NCBI RefSeq assembly: GCF_015142735.1 | Contig: NZ_JACSPN010000002.1 | Location: 124,001-188,000 of the forward strand | Reading direction: 5' to 3' | Length of the DNA: 64,000 nt | Source of the DNA: Oerskovia douganii | Lineage (GTDB): Bacteria; Actinomycetota; Actinomycetes; Actinomycetales; Cellulomonadaceae | Translations under genes and position numbers: made by a program | Notes under the pieces: model-generated | Databases searched by the model: none | What the model saw: the letters and a program-made list of their open reading frames with translations, nothing else | Told to the model about the DNA's origin: nothing | Shown here: one piece after another, positions 35,204 through 44,380 of the stretch | How the letters are laid out: every line of letters starts with the position of its first letter | Numbering within the stretch: the stretch's first letter is position 1

Positions 35204-37033
35204 TCACCCGCAAGCCGGGACCTCGATGGTCGCGAGGCCTCCCTGGCTGAGCGTCGGGGTCGTCCACAGGTCGAACCACCGGGTGCCCGACGCGCCCTCT
35301 CCGTCGTCGCTCGTGACCGTGAACGTCACGCTCGTGGCCTGCCCCGGCGCGAGCTCGCGCGGCAGGGTGGCGACGGCGCGTTCCTGGATCTCGACGACCT
35401 CGCTGCCCGTCAGGGCCCCGTCGGCCGTCACGTCGACGACCCGGCCCCCGCGGGGCGGGTAGAGGAACAGGTCGGTGCGGACGTTCCCCGGCGGGGTCCC
35501 GGAGATCCCTCCGCCGGTCACGTACCAGGGCAGGTCGGTCGCGGCGTCGGCGGGAGCCGTGGACGTGAGGTCCACGCGGAACGTGTCCGCGCGCCCTGAC
35601 GCCGTGCACTCGCTCGACACGTGCTCGACCGCCGTGTCCAGGTAGTAGCCCATCTTTCCTGCGGTCGCGTCGTTGAAGAAGACGCCGACGGTGTCCGCAG
35701 CGCGGTCGGAGGCCCCGATGTCGCCCGAGACCACGGTGTCGGCCAGCCGGGCCTGCTCGTCCGCGTGGCTCGACCACACGAGCGACCGGTGCTCGCTCGA
35801 GCTGCGCTGGACCGCGCTGAGCAGGCTCTGCGGGTCCGTGTCCCCCGACAGCGCGGAGGTGAGGACCGCGGCCGCGACGTCCGCGAAGAACGCGTCGGTC
35901 TCGGGACCGGGCTCGAGCTCCGTGTAGGCGTCGGAGAGGAGCGTGTCGACGGCGTTCGACGCATCGATCGTCGTCCCCGCGACCTCGACGGGACCCGTGG
36001 CCTCGAGCAGGTAGGACAGCGCGACCGGGTCGAGGGTCAGGACCCCGTCGACCGCCTGCCCGGTGGCCTCCTCCCACATCGCCGCGGCCAGGGGCGCGGC
36101 CGTGGGGAAGTCGGGCGTGTACACGGTGTCCTGGACGTAGACGGCCATGTTCGTGCCGAAGAGCTCCTGGTCGGCCGGCGCCAGGGGGGCGATGCCCTCC
36201 GGGAACGGGCCGACGTCCTGCGTCGAGGCCTGGTCGAGCAGCGCGATGTGCCCGGCGTCGGTGCCGATCAGGGCGAACGCACCGGGGATCCCCCCGGGCG
36301 CGCGGAGCTCGGCCGTGTTGAGCGCCATGACGAGGTACGTCCGCGGGCCGTCGGCGCCGAGCATCGCGGGCAGGAGCGTCGTCGCCCGGTCTGCGGTCGA
36401 CACCAGCCCTTCGAGGGTCCAGACCTTGTCCTGGAGGTCGGAGACCGGTCCGGCGAGCACCCCCTGCAGCGTGGACACGTCGATGCCGCCGACCCGGTCG
36501 ACGACGTCCGACATGGTGCCGGCTGCGACGGACACCTCGGGGGCTGCGGCCGTGAGCGGAGCGAGGTCGACGGTCCCGCCCTGGACCTGGATCCCGCCCT
36601 CGGAGACGAGCGCCGCCGCCTGGGTGAGGGGCGGCAGGACGTCGTGCGTGATCTCGTCGACCGCCCACGCTGCCGTCGAGAAGGCGCTGGCGTCCGCACC
36701 GACGAACGGCAGGCGGCCGGCGACCCACCAGAGCGGGCCGTCCGTGTGGCCCCGGGCGTCGGCCGTGAGGGGCTGGACCTCGGCCAGCGCGGCCTCCGCG
36801 GCGGCGCCGTCACCGGTGCGCAGCGCCTCCTCGACCGCGGGCAGCCGGTCGATCGCGTCGGTCAGCGAGGAGCGGGCGGCGAGCGCGTCCCGCACGAGGA
36901 GCCCTGCGCACACCAGGATCGCGACCAGCAGCAGGAACAGCACGAGCACCACCCGTCCGGCCCGGCGTCCTGCGCGACGACCGCCGCGGGAGGCGGGGGG
37001 CGTCGTCGGGCCTGCGTCGTCGGTGGCGCTCAT
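35204..37033 (-). CDS. DUF4012 membrane-anchored surface protein
   Basis: A 609-residue protein with a basic cytosolic N-terminus ([12 protein letters not shown]), one membrane span (about residues 28-48) and a large exterior region containing the DUF4012 domain (PLWWVAGRLPFVGADAS, RTYLVMALNTAELRAPGGIP, FDLW near the end). DUF4012 proteins resemble LytR-like and polysaccharide-linked surface proteins; function is unknown. TACCCT on the minus strand (37045-37040) is 6 nt before ATG 37033, so the mRNA appears leaderless. It is divergent from an ECF sigma factor. Confidence 0.87.
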   Translation of the reverse strand: MSATDDAGPTTPPASRGGRRAGRRAGRVVLVLFLLLVAILVCAGLLVRDALAARSSLTDAIDRLPAVEEALRTGDGAAAEAALAEVQPLTADARGHTDGPLWWVAGRLPFVGADASAFSTAAWAVDEITHDVLPPLTQAAALVSEGGIQVQGGTVDLAPLTAAAPEVSVAAGTMSDVVDRVGGIDVSTLQGVLAGPVSDLQDKVWTLEGLVSTADRATTLLPAMLGADGPRTYLVMALNTAELRAPGGIPGAFALIGTDAGHIALLDQASTQDVGPFPEGIAPLAPADQELFGTNMAVYVQDTVYTPDFPTAAPLAAAMWEEATGQAVDGVLTLDPVALSYLLEATGPVEVAGTTIDASNAVDTLLSDAYTELEPGPETDAFFADVAAAVLTSALSGDTDPQSLLSAVQRSSSEHRSLVWSSHADEQARLADTVVSGDIGASDRAADTVGVFFNDATAGKMGYYLDTAVEHVSSECTASGRADTFRVDLTSTAPADAATDLPWYVTGGGISGTPPGNVRTDLFLYPPRGGRVVDVTADGALTGSEVVEIQERAVATLPRELAPGQATSVTFTVTSDDGEGASGTRWFDLWTTPTLSQGGLATIEVPACG

Positions 37034-37185
37034 GGCAACAGGGTAGAGGCAGTCGAGGCGCGGCCGGGGCGACGTCCCGGACCGCCGGGTGGCGGCCCCC
37101 GGTGACCCGGCTGGCCCGCACCCGGACGCACGGGCGGGGCGAAGGGTGCAAGGATCGGGGTGGCCAGGACACAGGGAGGTAGACG

Positions 37186-37809
37186 ATGCCGGCGATCCCA
37201 CCTGGAGCCTCAGTGACGCCCCCGCCCCGCGACGACGCCTGGTTCGAGGCGCTCTTCACCACGCACACGACCGCCGTCTACCGCTACTTCCGCCGCAGGC
37301 TCCCGGCGGGCTCGGGAGGCGCCGGCCCGGACACCGAGGACCTCACCGCAGAGGTCTTCGCGACCGCCTGGCGCCGCCGGGAGGACGTCCCCGAGGGGGC
37401 CGAGCTGCCCTGGCTCTACCGCACCGCGGGTTTCGTCCTCGCCAACCACCGGCGCAAGATGCGCCCGGTGCTCGTCGCGGACGTGCCCGAGGAGGCGGAC
37501 GACGTCGACCCGCAGGCCCTCGCGCTGACCGACGACCACGTGCGCCGCGTGCTCGGGGTGCTCACCCCGCGCGACCGGCGCATCCTGCTCCTCAACGCCT
37601 GGGACGGGCTGACGGGCGACCAGCTCGCCGGGGTGCTCGGGGTGAGCAGGGGAGGCGCCGACGCCGCGCTGTCCCGGGCCCGGTCCCGGCTGCGGGACGC
37701 CTGGGCCGCGCAGTCGAGGGCCGGCGACACCGGCGAGGTGCCCGTCGCGACGGTCCGCGCCCGCACGGCAGCGCCGGCGTCGCGTCCCGTGCAAGAGGCC
37801 GGTCACTGA
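37186..37809 (+). CDS. ECF-type RNA polymerase sigma factor
   Basis: A 207-residue sigma-70 family factor. Region 2 is FEALFTTHTTAVYRYFRRRL plus TEDLTAEVFATAWRRRE; region 4 is LTPRDRRILLLNAWDGLTGD followed by LAGVLGVSRGGADAALSRARSRL. AGGGAGG precedes the ATG. A 30-residue C-terminal tail follows. The next gene, 56 bp on, encodes a membrane protein with a cytosolic N-terminus that is the natural candidate for its anti-sigma factor. Confidence 0.92.
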   Translation: MPAIPPGASVTPPPRDDAWFEALFTTHTTAVYRYFRRRLPAGSGGAGPDTEDLTAEVFATAWRRREDVPEGAELPWLYRTAGFVLANHRRKMRPVLVADVPEEADDVDPQALALTDDHVRRVLGVLTPRDRRILLLNAWDGLTGDQLAGVLGVSRGGADAALSRARSRLRDAWAAQSRAGDTGEVPVATVRARTAAPASRPVQEAGH

Positions 37810-37865
37810 CGACACAGACGGGGTAGAGGATCCGGGCCCCCGGATCGACGAGCTGGAGGCTCCCG

Positions 37866-39335
37866 ATGAGCACCGACGACCAGGCCCCCGGAACACCCCC
37901 TGACGACACGGGGGACGAGGCGTACCACCGGGTCCGCGACGCCGATCCGGCGGCGACCGCGACCCCCGACCTCTCGGCGATCGCGGCCAAGGACGCGACC
38001 GTGCGCGCGCACCTGGGCGAGGCGGTCCCCCCGGTCACGGGCTCCCCGGGCGAGCAGGACCCCGCGACCGGTGCGACGGCGTCGGGCGAGGACGCCGAGG
38101 AGGTCGACGAGCTGGCCGTCCGCCGCGAGCGCAGGCGGCGCCGCGTGCCGCTGGTCGGCGCCGTCGCCGCGGGTGTCGCGGGCGTGCTCGCGTTCGGGGT
38201 CGGCGGGTACGCGCTCGGGAACGCCGGCGGAACGTCGGGAGGAGCGTCGGCCGCGGTCGCGGACGCGCCCATCTCCCTCCAGGAGCGCGCCGCGGGCGAC
38301 CAGTCGGCGCCGGCCGCGCCCGAGGGGGCGTCGTCGTCGGCCGCCGACGCCAGGATGTCCGGGCTCGCCGGGTTCGGGGGCCGGACGGTGTTCCGGTCGT
38401 CGGGGCTCGGGACGGAGGGGGCCTCTGCGCCCGCGTGGGCGTACGACGCCGCGGGCACGTTCTCGGCCGGGACGACGGCGAAGGTGGCGGCGGCGCTCGG
38501 CGTCGCGGGGGAGCCGCGGCAGGAGTACGGCGCATGGGTCGTCGGGGCGAACGACGGGCAGGGGCCCACCGTGAGCCTCCAGCCCGACGGGACGACGAGC
38601 GTCTCGTTCAACGACCCCGGCAAGGACCCGTGGGCGTGCTCGGTCGTCGTGACCCCTGAGAGCGGCTCGGCGACCACCGAGGAGATGATCGATCCCCAGG
38701 CGGGGTGCGGTCAGCCGGACCTCGGCCCCGCGCCGTCCGCGGACGCCGCGATCTCGGCGAGCAAGGACGTGCTCGGCTCGCTCGACCTGGATCCCGCGGG
38801 CTTCGAGTACACGACCGAGTCGTACGACACCGAGGGCAAGGTCCTCGCGGTGACCGCGTCCCAGGTGGTCGACGGGCAGCGGACCGGGGTCGTGTGGAGC
38901 CTGACGTACTCGGGGGCGGGGTTGTCGTCGCTCTACGGTTCGCTCGCGCCGACCGTGTCCGTGGGCGACTACGCCGTGGTGAGTCCCAGCGCGGCCGTGG
39001 AGCGGCTCGGGGACCCGCGGTTCGGGAGCCCGGGCTTCGTCGCGTACGCCCGCCCCGCGGGAACGGCGACGACGCTCGAGGGGTTCGCGACGGAGGTCGC
39101 CCCGGCCGAGCCCGAGGTGCCGACGGTGCCACCGACGGCTGGTGAGGGGGCGGCGGTCTCGTGGCCCGTGGCCGAGGTGACCATCACGTCGGCCCGTCTC
39201 GGCTGGGCCGTGCACTACCAGGCCGACGGCGGCGCCCTGCTCGTGCCGTCGTACGAGCTGAGCGACGCCGAGGGCAACGTGTGGTCGGTCGTCGCGGTGG
39301 TCGACGACCGGCTGGACTTCTCCCCGGCGGGCTGA
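37866..39335 (+). CDS. Single-span membrane protein, candidate anti-sigma partner
   Basis: A 489-residue protein with a cytosolic N-terminal region of about 95 residues (TPDLSAIAAKDATVRAHLGE, then EEVDELAVRRERRRRR), one membrane span (VPLVGAVAAGVAGVLAFGVG) and a large exterior domain with one Cys pair (WACSVVV, AGCGQPD). The topology fits an anti-sigma factor that senses an outside signal, but no zinc-binding HxxxCxxC motif is seen, so a standard ZAS domain is absent. Assignment is by position after the ECF sigma gene. Confidence 0.7.
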   Translation: MSTDDQAPGTPPDDTGDEAYHRVRDADPAATATPDLSAIAAKDATVRAHLGEAVPPVTGSPGEQDPATGATASGEDAEEVDELAVRRERRRRRVPLVGAVAAGVAGVLAFGVGGYALGNAGGTSGGASAAVADAPISLQERAAGDQSAPAAPEGASSSAADARMSGLAGFGGRTVFRSSGLGTEGASAPAWAYDAAGTFSAGTTAKVAAALGVAGEPRQEYGAWVVGANDGQGPTVSLQPDGTTSVSFNDPGKDPWACSVVVTPESGSATTEEMIDPQAGCGQPDLGPAPSADAAISASKDVLGSLDLDPAGFEYTTESYDTEGKVLAVTASQVVDGQRTGVVWSLTYSGAGLSSLYGSLAPTVSVGDYAVVSPSAAVERLGDPRFGSPGFVAYARPAGTATTLEGFATEVAPAEPEVPTVPPTAGEGAAVSWPVAEVTITSARLGWAVHYQADGGALLVPSYELSDAEGNVWSVVAVVDDRLDFSPAG

Positions 39336-39343
39336 GCGTCGGG

Positions 39344-39390
39344 GCGGGGCCGGGCGGCGCGAGAGCGTCGGCCCGGCCCCGCGTTCTTTT
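39344..39390 (+). terminator. Rho-independent terminator with T-tract
   Basis: GCGGGGCCGGGC (39344-39355) pairs perfectly with 39371-39382, followed by TTCTTTT (39384-39390). It ends the sigma/membrane-protein unit and insulates the ebo-type operon. Confidence 0.88.
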
Positions 39391-39434
39391 GTCGTCCGAT
39401 CTGGCAGACCAGGCCGGGGGCCTTCGCCTTTTGA

Positions 39435-39463
39435 TTGACCATCGACAAAAGCCGGGCTATGGT
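39435..39463 (+). promoter_or_regulatory. Promoter of the ebo-type operon
   Basis: TTGACC (39435-39440), exactly 17 nt, then TATGGT (39458-39463). The spacer carries CGACAAAAG (39443-39451), whose exact inverse CTTTTGTCG lies at 39386-39394 inside the preceding terminator tail, a possible operator pair. The leader to ATG 39603 is about 130 nt. Confidence 0.65.
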
Positions 39464-39602
39464 CGCTGCACGACTCGGCCTGGTGGCGCAGGCGCTCGTT
39501 CGCGAGCGTACGCCCGTCCGGACCGAGCCGGTCGAGAGCGACGAGGCCCTCGACTCCGCACATCGGTCCTGCCAGCGGGGACCGACGGGACCAGGAGCGA
39601 CG

Positions 39603-40823
39603 ATGCACCTTCCACCCCACCACCCGACCTGGGACCACGGCCGTACGGGCATCTGGTTCGTCGGGGCCCGAGGATCCGTCGCGACGACCGCCACGCTCGG
39701 GCTGGCCGCGATCGCCTCGGGGCTGACGAGCCCCACGGGGTGCGTCACCGCACAGCCGCCGCTCGACACCGTCACGCTGCCCGCGTTCGCGGACCTCGTC
39801 GTCGGCGGGCACGACATCAGCGACACCCCGCTCGGCAAGCGCGCCGAGATGCTCGTCGAGGCCGGCATGATCCCGTTCCGCCTCCTCGAGGCCGTGCGCC
39901 CCCAGCTCGATGCCGCCGACGCAGAGATCCGGCCCGGCTACGACCCCGGCCACCGCACGGGCTCCCAGGCCGCGGCGGCCGAGGGCCTCGCGGCGGACAT
40001 CCGGTCCTTCCGCGACCGTCACGGGCTCGCCCGGGTCGTCGTGATCGACCTCGCCTCGACCGAGCCGCTGCCCGCCCCCGCTCCTGAGCTCGAGGACCTC
40101 GACCTCCTGCGCGCGGCGCTCGACGACCCCGAGCGCGAGGTCCTGCCCGCGAGCTCGGTCACGGCGTACGCCGCGCTCCTCGCCGGCGCGCCGTACGCGG
40201 GCTTCACGCCCTCCGCGAGCATGAACCTCCCGGCGCTGCACGCGCTCGCCGCCGAGCGCGGCGTGCCGTTCGCGGGGCAGGACGGCAAGACCGGCCAGAC
40301 ATGGCTGCGTTCCGTCCTGGCGCCGGCGTTCGCGGCCCGCGGCCTGCGCGTCCTGTCCTGGGCGGGGTCGAACCTCCTGGGCGGCGGTGACGGCGCGACC
40401 CTCGCCGACCCGCACGCCGTCCAGAGCAAGCTCGTCTCGAAGAACCGTGGTCTGCAGGACCTGACAGGGACCACCGTGACCCCGCTGCACATCGACAACG
40501 TCCCCGACCTGGGCGACGTCAAGGTCGCGTGGGACCACATCCACGTCGAGGGCTTCCTGGGCTCGCGCCTGACCCTGCAGACCACGTGGAGCGCCTACGA
40601 CTCGATGCTCGCCGCGCCGCTCGTGCTCGACCTGGCCCGCCTGCTGGCGCTCGCGGACGCCGCGGGCCTGTCCGGACCGGTGCCGGAGATGGGCTTCTTC
40701 TTCAAGGACCCGTGGGGGTCGGACGTGCACGCGTTCGCGGACCAGTCGCGCGAGCTGGGCGTGTGGGCGCACCGGACGAGCGCCCAGGCGGACCTGGCAC
40801 GGGCCGAGGCGAGCGAGCCGTGA
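39603..40823 (+). CDS. myo-Inositol-1-phosphate-synthase-like cyclitol phosphate synthase
   Basis: A 406-residue member of the inositol-3-phosphate synthase family. The NAD site is WFVGARGSVATT (Gly21-Thr29); the active region shows FAGQDGKTGQTWLRSVLAP and LGGGDGA, and the C-terminal catalytic half has HVEGFLGSRLTLQTTWSAYD plus LAAPLVLDLARLL. The family cyclises glucose 6-phosphate to inositol phosphate using NAD. It is divergent from standard actinobacterial enzymes used for mycothiol and PI lipids, and is the first gene of a coupled ebo-type operon, so it may make a related cyclitol phosphate. AGGAG precedes the ATG. Confidence 0.88.
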   Translation: MHLPPHHPTWDHGRTGIWFVGARGSVATTATLGLAAIASGLTSPTGCVTAQPPLDTVTLPAFADLVVGGHDISDTPLGKRAEMLVEAGMIPFRLLEAVRPQLDAADAEIRPGYDPGHRTGSQAAAAEGLAADIRSFRDRHGLARVVVIDLASTEPLPAPAPELEDLDLLRAALDDPEREVLPASSVTAYAALLAGAPYAGFTPSASMNLPALHALAAERGVPFAGQDGKTGQTWLRSVLAPAFAARGLRVLSWAGSNLLGGGDGATLADPHAVQSKLVSKNRGLQDLTGTTVTPLHIDNVPDLGDVKVAWDHIHVEGFLGSRLTLQTTWSAYDSMLAAPLVLDLARLLALADAAGLSGPVPEMGFFFKDPWGSDVHAFADQSRELGVWAHRTSAQADLARAEASEP

Positions 40824-41833
40824 GCCTGCGCGACTACCTCGACCTGGTCCGTGCTCCTGCGGTCCTGTCCGTCCTCGGCGACACGCTCGCCGGGGCGGCG
40901 GCAGGCGGCCGGTTCGCCGCGGCAGGCCACGCCCGCCGGGCCGGGGGCCCGCCCGGTCCCGCGGACGTGCGGACGTGGCGCCTCGCGCTCCTGCCGCTGT
41001 CCTCGGCCTGCCTGTACGCGGGCGGCATGGCGCTCAACGACTACGCGGACCGCGAGCTCGACGCGGTCGAGCGACCCGAGCGTCCGCTGCCCTCGGGGCG
41101 GGTCTCGCCCGCCCAGGCCCTGGCGGTCGCGTCGGGTCTGACCGTCGCAGGACTCACGCTCGCGGGAGCGGGCGGAGGCCGGCGGTCCTTCGCCCTCGCG
41201 GTCCCGCTCGCGGCGAGCGTCTGGACCTACGACCTCGTCGCGAAGGACCGCGCCGCCGGCCCGGCCGTCATGGCGGCCTGCCGGGGCCTCGACGTGCTCA
41301 TGGGCGCGGGCAGGGGACGGCTGCGGGCGGCGCTCCCGGCCGCGTCCGCCCTCACGGCGCACACCGCGGGCGTCACGGTCCTCTCGCGCGGCGAGGTCCA
41401 CGGCACGAGGACCTGGGTCGCGGCCGCTGTCGCCGCGGGTACGGCGGGCGTCGCGGGCACGGTCGCGGGCGGAGCGCTGCAGGGACTGCGACGAGGCCTG
41501 ACGTCACGGCGCGGCGCGGTGGCCCGTGACGGCCGTGGCGCCCAGGCGGTCGCGGCCCTCTCCGCCCTCTCAGCCCTCGCGTCGACGGGGGTGTACGTCG
41601 CGTCGTGCCTCCCGAAGCAGCTCTCGGCCGTCGCGCTGCCCGACGCCGCGGGCGCGTTCACGGCGACCAAGGCCGGCATCCGGGCGATGGTGCCGCTCCA
41701 GGCCGCCCTCGCGGCACGGGGAGGGAGCATGGGCGCGGTCGCGGTCCTGGCGGGGGTCGAGGTCGCGGGGCGTGCGCTGCGCGCCCGTGCACGACGCAGC
41801 CCGAGCCCGCGACCCGGGCTGAGCGAGTCGTGA
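40820..41833 (+). CDS. eboC: UbiA-family prenyltransferase (EboC / SCO3242-like)
   Basis: A 337-residue polytopic prenyltransferase. The first Mg2+-prenyl-diphosphate motif is NDYADRELD (Asn73, Asp77, Asp81) followed by RPLPSG; the second is YDLVAKDRAAG with CRGLDVLMG. Seven to nine hydrophobic segments are present. It should transfer a polyprenyl group onto a polar acceptor, which in this operon could be a cyclitol or its derivative. The GTG overlaps the TGA of the upstream gene by 4 nt, and the next gene overlaps likewise. Confidence 0.9.
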   Translation: MSLRDYLDLVRAPAVLSVLGDTLAGAAAGGRFAAAGHARRAGGPPGPADVRTWRLALLPLSSACLYAGGMALNDYADRELDAVERPERPLPSGRVSPAQALAVASGLTVAGLTLAGAGGGRRSFALAVPLAASVWTYDLVAKDRAAGPAVMAACRGLDVLMGAGRGRLRAALPAASALTAHTAGVTVLSRGEVHGTRTWVAAAVAAGTAGVAGTVAGGALQGLRRGLTSRRGAVARDGRGAQAVAALSALSALASTGVYVASCLPKQLSAVALPDAAGAFTATKAGIRAMVPLQAALAARGGSMGAVAVLAGVEVAGRALRARARRSPSPRPGLSES

Positions 41834-42771
41834 GCGACCAGGTACCCGCAGGGCCGGTCCCGCCCGTCCCCTTCGCCCTCGGGTACGGCACCAACGGGTT
41901 CACCGACCACCCGCTCGACGTCGCGCTCGACGTGCTCGCGCACGAGGGCTACGGCGCCGTGGCGCTCACGCTCGGGCACCCGCACCTGGACCCGTTCGCG
42001 CCCGACGCCGACCCGCAGGTCGCCCGGCTGCGCGAGCGCCTCGACGACCTGGGCATGCGCGTGGTCGTCGAGACCGGCACCCGCTTCCTGCTCGACCCGT
42101 TCCGCAAGCACCACCCGACCTTCCTCGACCCGGACGAGGACCTCGCGGACGTCCGCGTCCGCTTCCTGTGCCGCGCGGTCGAGGTCGCGGCGGGCCTGCG
42201 CGCGGAGTGCGTGTCCTTCTTCTCCGGAGTCCTTCCCGCAGGCACGACGGCGGAGGCCGGGTGGGAGCGCCTGCTCGCCCGGGTGCCGCGCGTCGTGGCC
42301 CACGCCCACGAGCACGGGGTCCGGCTCGCCCTGGAACCCGAGCCGGGGATGCTCGTCGAGACCGTGGCGGACGCCCTGCGGCTGCGCACGGACGTCGGGT
42401 CACCCGCCGGGCTGGGGGTCACGGTCGACCTGGGGCACTGCGTGGTCGTCGAGCCCGGGGGAGTGCGGGGCGCGCTGCTCGCCGCAGCACCGCACCTGCT
42501 CAACGTGCAGGTCGACGACATGCGGCACACCGCGCACGAGCACCTGCCCTTCGGCGAGGGCGAGCTCGACCTGGCCCTGGCCCTCGGCACGCTCGGCGAG
42601 ATCGGGTACACGGGCGTCGCGGCCGTCGAGCTGCCCCGCCACTCGTACGACGCCCCCGGGCTCGCGCACCGCAGCATGACCGCGATGACCGGCGCCTGGG
42701 CCGCGTGGAGCGCGACCGACCCGACCGCCACGACGACCACCGCATCCACACCCCAGGAGGCACTCCGATGA
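41830..42771 (+). CDS. Sugar-phosphate isomerase/epimerase (xylose-isomerase-like TIM barrel)
   Basis: A 313-residue AP-endonuclease-2-type TIM barrel. It starts FALGYGTNGFTDHPLDVALD and has metal-ligand candidates in LALEPEPGM (Glu), GVTVDLGHC (Asp, His), NVQVDDMRHTAHEH and VAAVELPRHSY (Glu). The family isomerises or epimerises sugar-like substrates. Coupled by 4-nt overlaps to the UbiA and EboA genes. It is a second barrel distinct from EboE downstream and may tailor the cyclitol or sugar part of the product. Substrate unknown. Confidence 0.85.
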   Translation: MSDQVPAGPVPPVPFALGYGTNGFTDHPLDVALDVLAHEGYGAVALTLGHPHLDPFAPDADPQVARLRERLDDLGMRVVVETGTRFLLDPFRKHHPTFLDPDEDLADVRVRFLCRAVEVAAGLRAECVSFFSGVLPAGTTAEAGWERLLARVPRVVAHAHEHGVRLALEPEPGMLVETVADALRLRTDVGSPAGLGVTVDLGHCVVVEPGGVRGALLAAAPHLLNVQVDDMRHTAHEHLPFGEGELDLALALGTLGEIGYTGVAAVELPRHSYDAPGLAHRSMTAMTGAWAAWSATDPTATTTTASTPQEALR

Positions 42772-43502
42772 CCACCCCCGCCCCGACCCCGGCAGCGGGC
42801 ACCACGCCCCCCGGCCTCGCAGCCGGTCGCCCCGACGCCCTCGCGGGACTGCTCACCGACGAGCAGGCCGCCTGGCTGGCCACGGCCCGCAGCGAGATCG
42901 CCGCGGACCCGGGCACCGCCGTCGGGCACCTGGCACGGGCCGGGCGGGCCGTGGGACGCACGCCCCTGGCGCCCGCCGCGGACCCCGCGGGCGTCCTTCA
43001 CGGGACGCTCGACGACGCCGCCCGTGCGCACCTCGTCGGGGCGCTCGCGGCCGCACTGCCCGCCGACGGCGAGTCCCTCGCGACGCACCTGACCGAGACC
43101 TACCAGCGCGGCGACACGGCCGAGCGCCGCGGCGTGCTGCGCGGGCTCGACGCCCTCGCGCTCGGCGGGACCGTGCCCCCGGCCGTCGCGTCGGCGGCCA
43201 CGGCGCTCGCAGCCGACGCCCTGCGTGCGAACGACCAGAGCCTCGTGGCCGCGGCCGTCGGGCCGTTCGCGGCCGCGCACCTCGACGACCACGCGTGGCG
43301 CCACGCGGTCCTCAAGCTCGTGTTCATGGGCGTGAGCCTCGACGCGGTCGCGGGGCTCGACGAGCGCGCCGACGACGAGCTCGCGCGCATGGCCCACGAC
43401 TTCGCGGCCGAGCGCCGCGCCGCGGGCCGCACGGTGCCCGACGACGTCGCGCGCATCGCGCCCGACCTCACCCTCCGCACGACTCACGGCAAGGACGCCT
43501 GA
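42768..43502 (+). CDS. eboA: EboA-domain protein
   Basis: A 244-residue helical protein of the EboA family. The ATG at 42768 is supported by CCAGGAGG 7 nt upstream. After a Pro/Ala-rich N-terminus, the core LTDEQAAWLATARSEIAA, ERRGVLRGLDAL, and the C-terminal AVLKLVFMGVSLDAVAGLDE with RADDELARMAHDFAAERRAA match the family ending. No enzymatic motif is known; EboA marks ebo clusters from cyanobacteria to algal plastids. Overlaps both neighbours. Confidence 0.88.
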   Translation: MTTPAPTPAAGTTPPGLAAGRPDALAGLLTDEQAAWLATARSEIAADPGTAVGHLARAGRAVGRTPLAPAADPAGVLHGTLDDAARAHLVGALAAALPADGESLATHLTETYQRGDTAERRGVLRGLDALALGGTVPPAVASAATALAADALRANDQSLVAAAVGPFAAAHLDDHAWRHAVLKLVFMGVSLDAVAGLDERADDELARMAHDFAAERRAAGRTVPDDVARIAPDLTLRTTHGKDA

Positions 43503-44380
43503 TGCGCATCTTCGACCCCCACATCCACATGACCTCCCGCACGACCGACGACTACGAGGCCATGTACGCCGCGGGCGTGCGGGCGCTCGTCGAGCCCGCG
43601 TTCTGGCTCGGCCAGCCGCGCACGACGGTCGGCTCGTTCCTCGACTACTTCGACGCGCTGCTGGGCTGGGAGCGGTTCCGGGCCACGCAGTTCGGGATCC
43701 GCCACCACGCGACCATCGCGCTCAACCCCAAGGAGGCGAACGACCCGCGCTGCACCGAGGTGCTCGACGAGATCCCGCGCTACCTCGCCAAGGACGGCGT
43801 GGTCGCGGTCGGGGAGGTCGGGTACGACTCGATGACCCCCGCCGAGGACGAGGCGTTCACGCGCCAGCTCGCCATGGCGATCGACGCGGCCCTGCCCGTC
43901 ATGGTCCACACCCCGCACCGCGACAAGCTCGTCGGGACCCACCGCACGCTCGACGTGGTGCGCGAGTCCGGGATCGCCCCCGGGATGGTCGTGGTCGACC
44001 ACCTCAACGAGACCAACGTCGCCCTCGTCAAGGACGCCGGGGCCTGGATGGGCTTCTCGGTCTACCCCGACACCAAGATGGACGAGCACCGCATGGTCGC
44101 GATCCTGCTCGAGCACGGCACCGAGCGGGTCCTGGTGAACTCGGCCGCGGACTGGGGCCGGTCCGACCCCCTCAAGACGCTCAAGACCGGGCGCGCCATG
44201 CTCGCGGCCGGGTTCACCGACGACGAGGTGGACCAGGTCCTGTGGCGCAACCCCGTCGAGTTCTACGGGCAGTCCGGCAACCTGCTGCTCGACCCCGTGC
44301 CCGGGTTCGTCGAGGGCGAGGCGCCCGCCCCGACCGCGAGCTTCGAGGGCAGCTCGGTGCTGCGCGGGGCACGGGCCTGA
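43502..44380 (+). CDS. eboB: TatD-family metal-dependent hydrolase (EboB)
   Basis: A 292-residue amidohydrolase-fold enzyme. Metal ligands are visible in order: FDPHIHM (His7, His9), VVAVGEVGYD (Glu), VMVHTPHRDK (His), VVVDHLNETN (His) and VNSAADWGRS (Asp). Its role in ebo clusters is not established biochemically. One-nucleotide overlaps join it to eboA and eboE, so stoichiometric translation is likely. Confidence 0.9.
   Translation: MRIFDPHIHMTSRTTDDYEAMYAAGVRALVEPAFWLGQPRTTVGSFLDYFDALLGWERFRATQFGIRHHATIALNPKEANDPRCTEVLDEIPRYLAKDGVVAVGEVGYDSMTPAEDEAFTRQLAMAIDAALPVMVHTPHRDKLVGTHRTLDVVRESGIAPGMVVVDHLNETNVALVKDAGAWMGFSVYPDTKMDEHRMVAILLEHGTERVLVNSAADWGRSDPLKTLKTGRAMLAAGFTDDEVDQVLWRNPVEFYGQSGNLLLDPVPGFVEGEAPAPTASFEGSSVLRGARA

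Noticed and set aside
39603-40823. Ordinary housekeeping inositol-phosphate synthase for mycothiol
   Set aside because: Its placement as first gene of a coupled ebo operon with its own promoter argues for a dedicated role, although a housekeeping role cannot be fully excluded.
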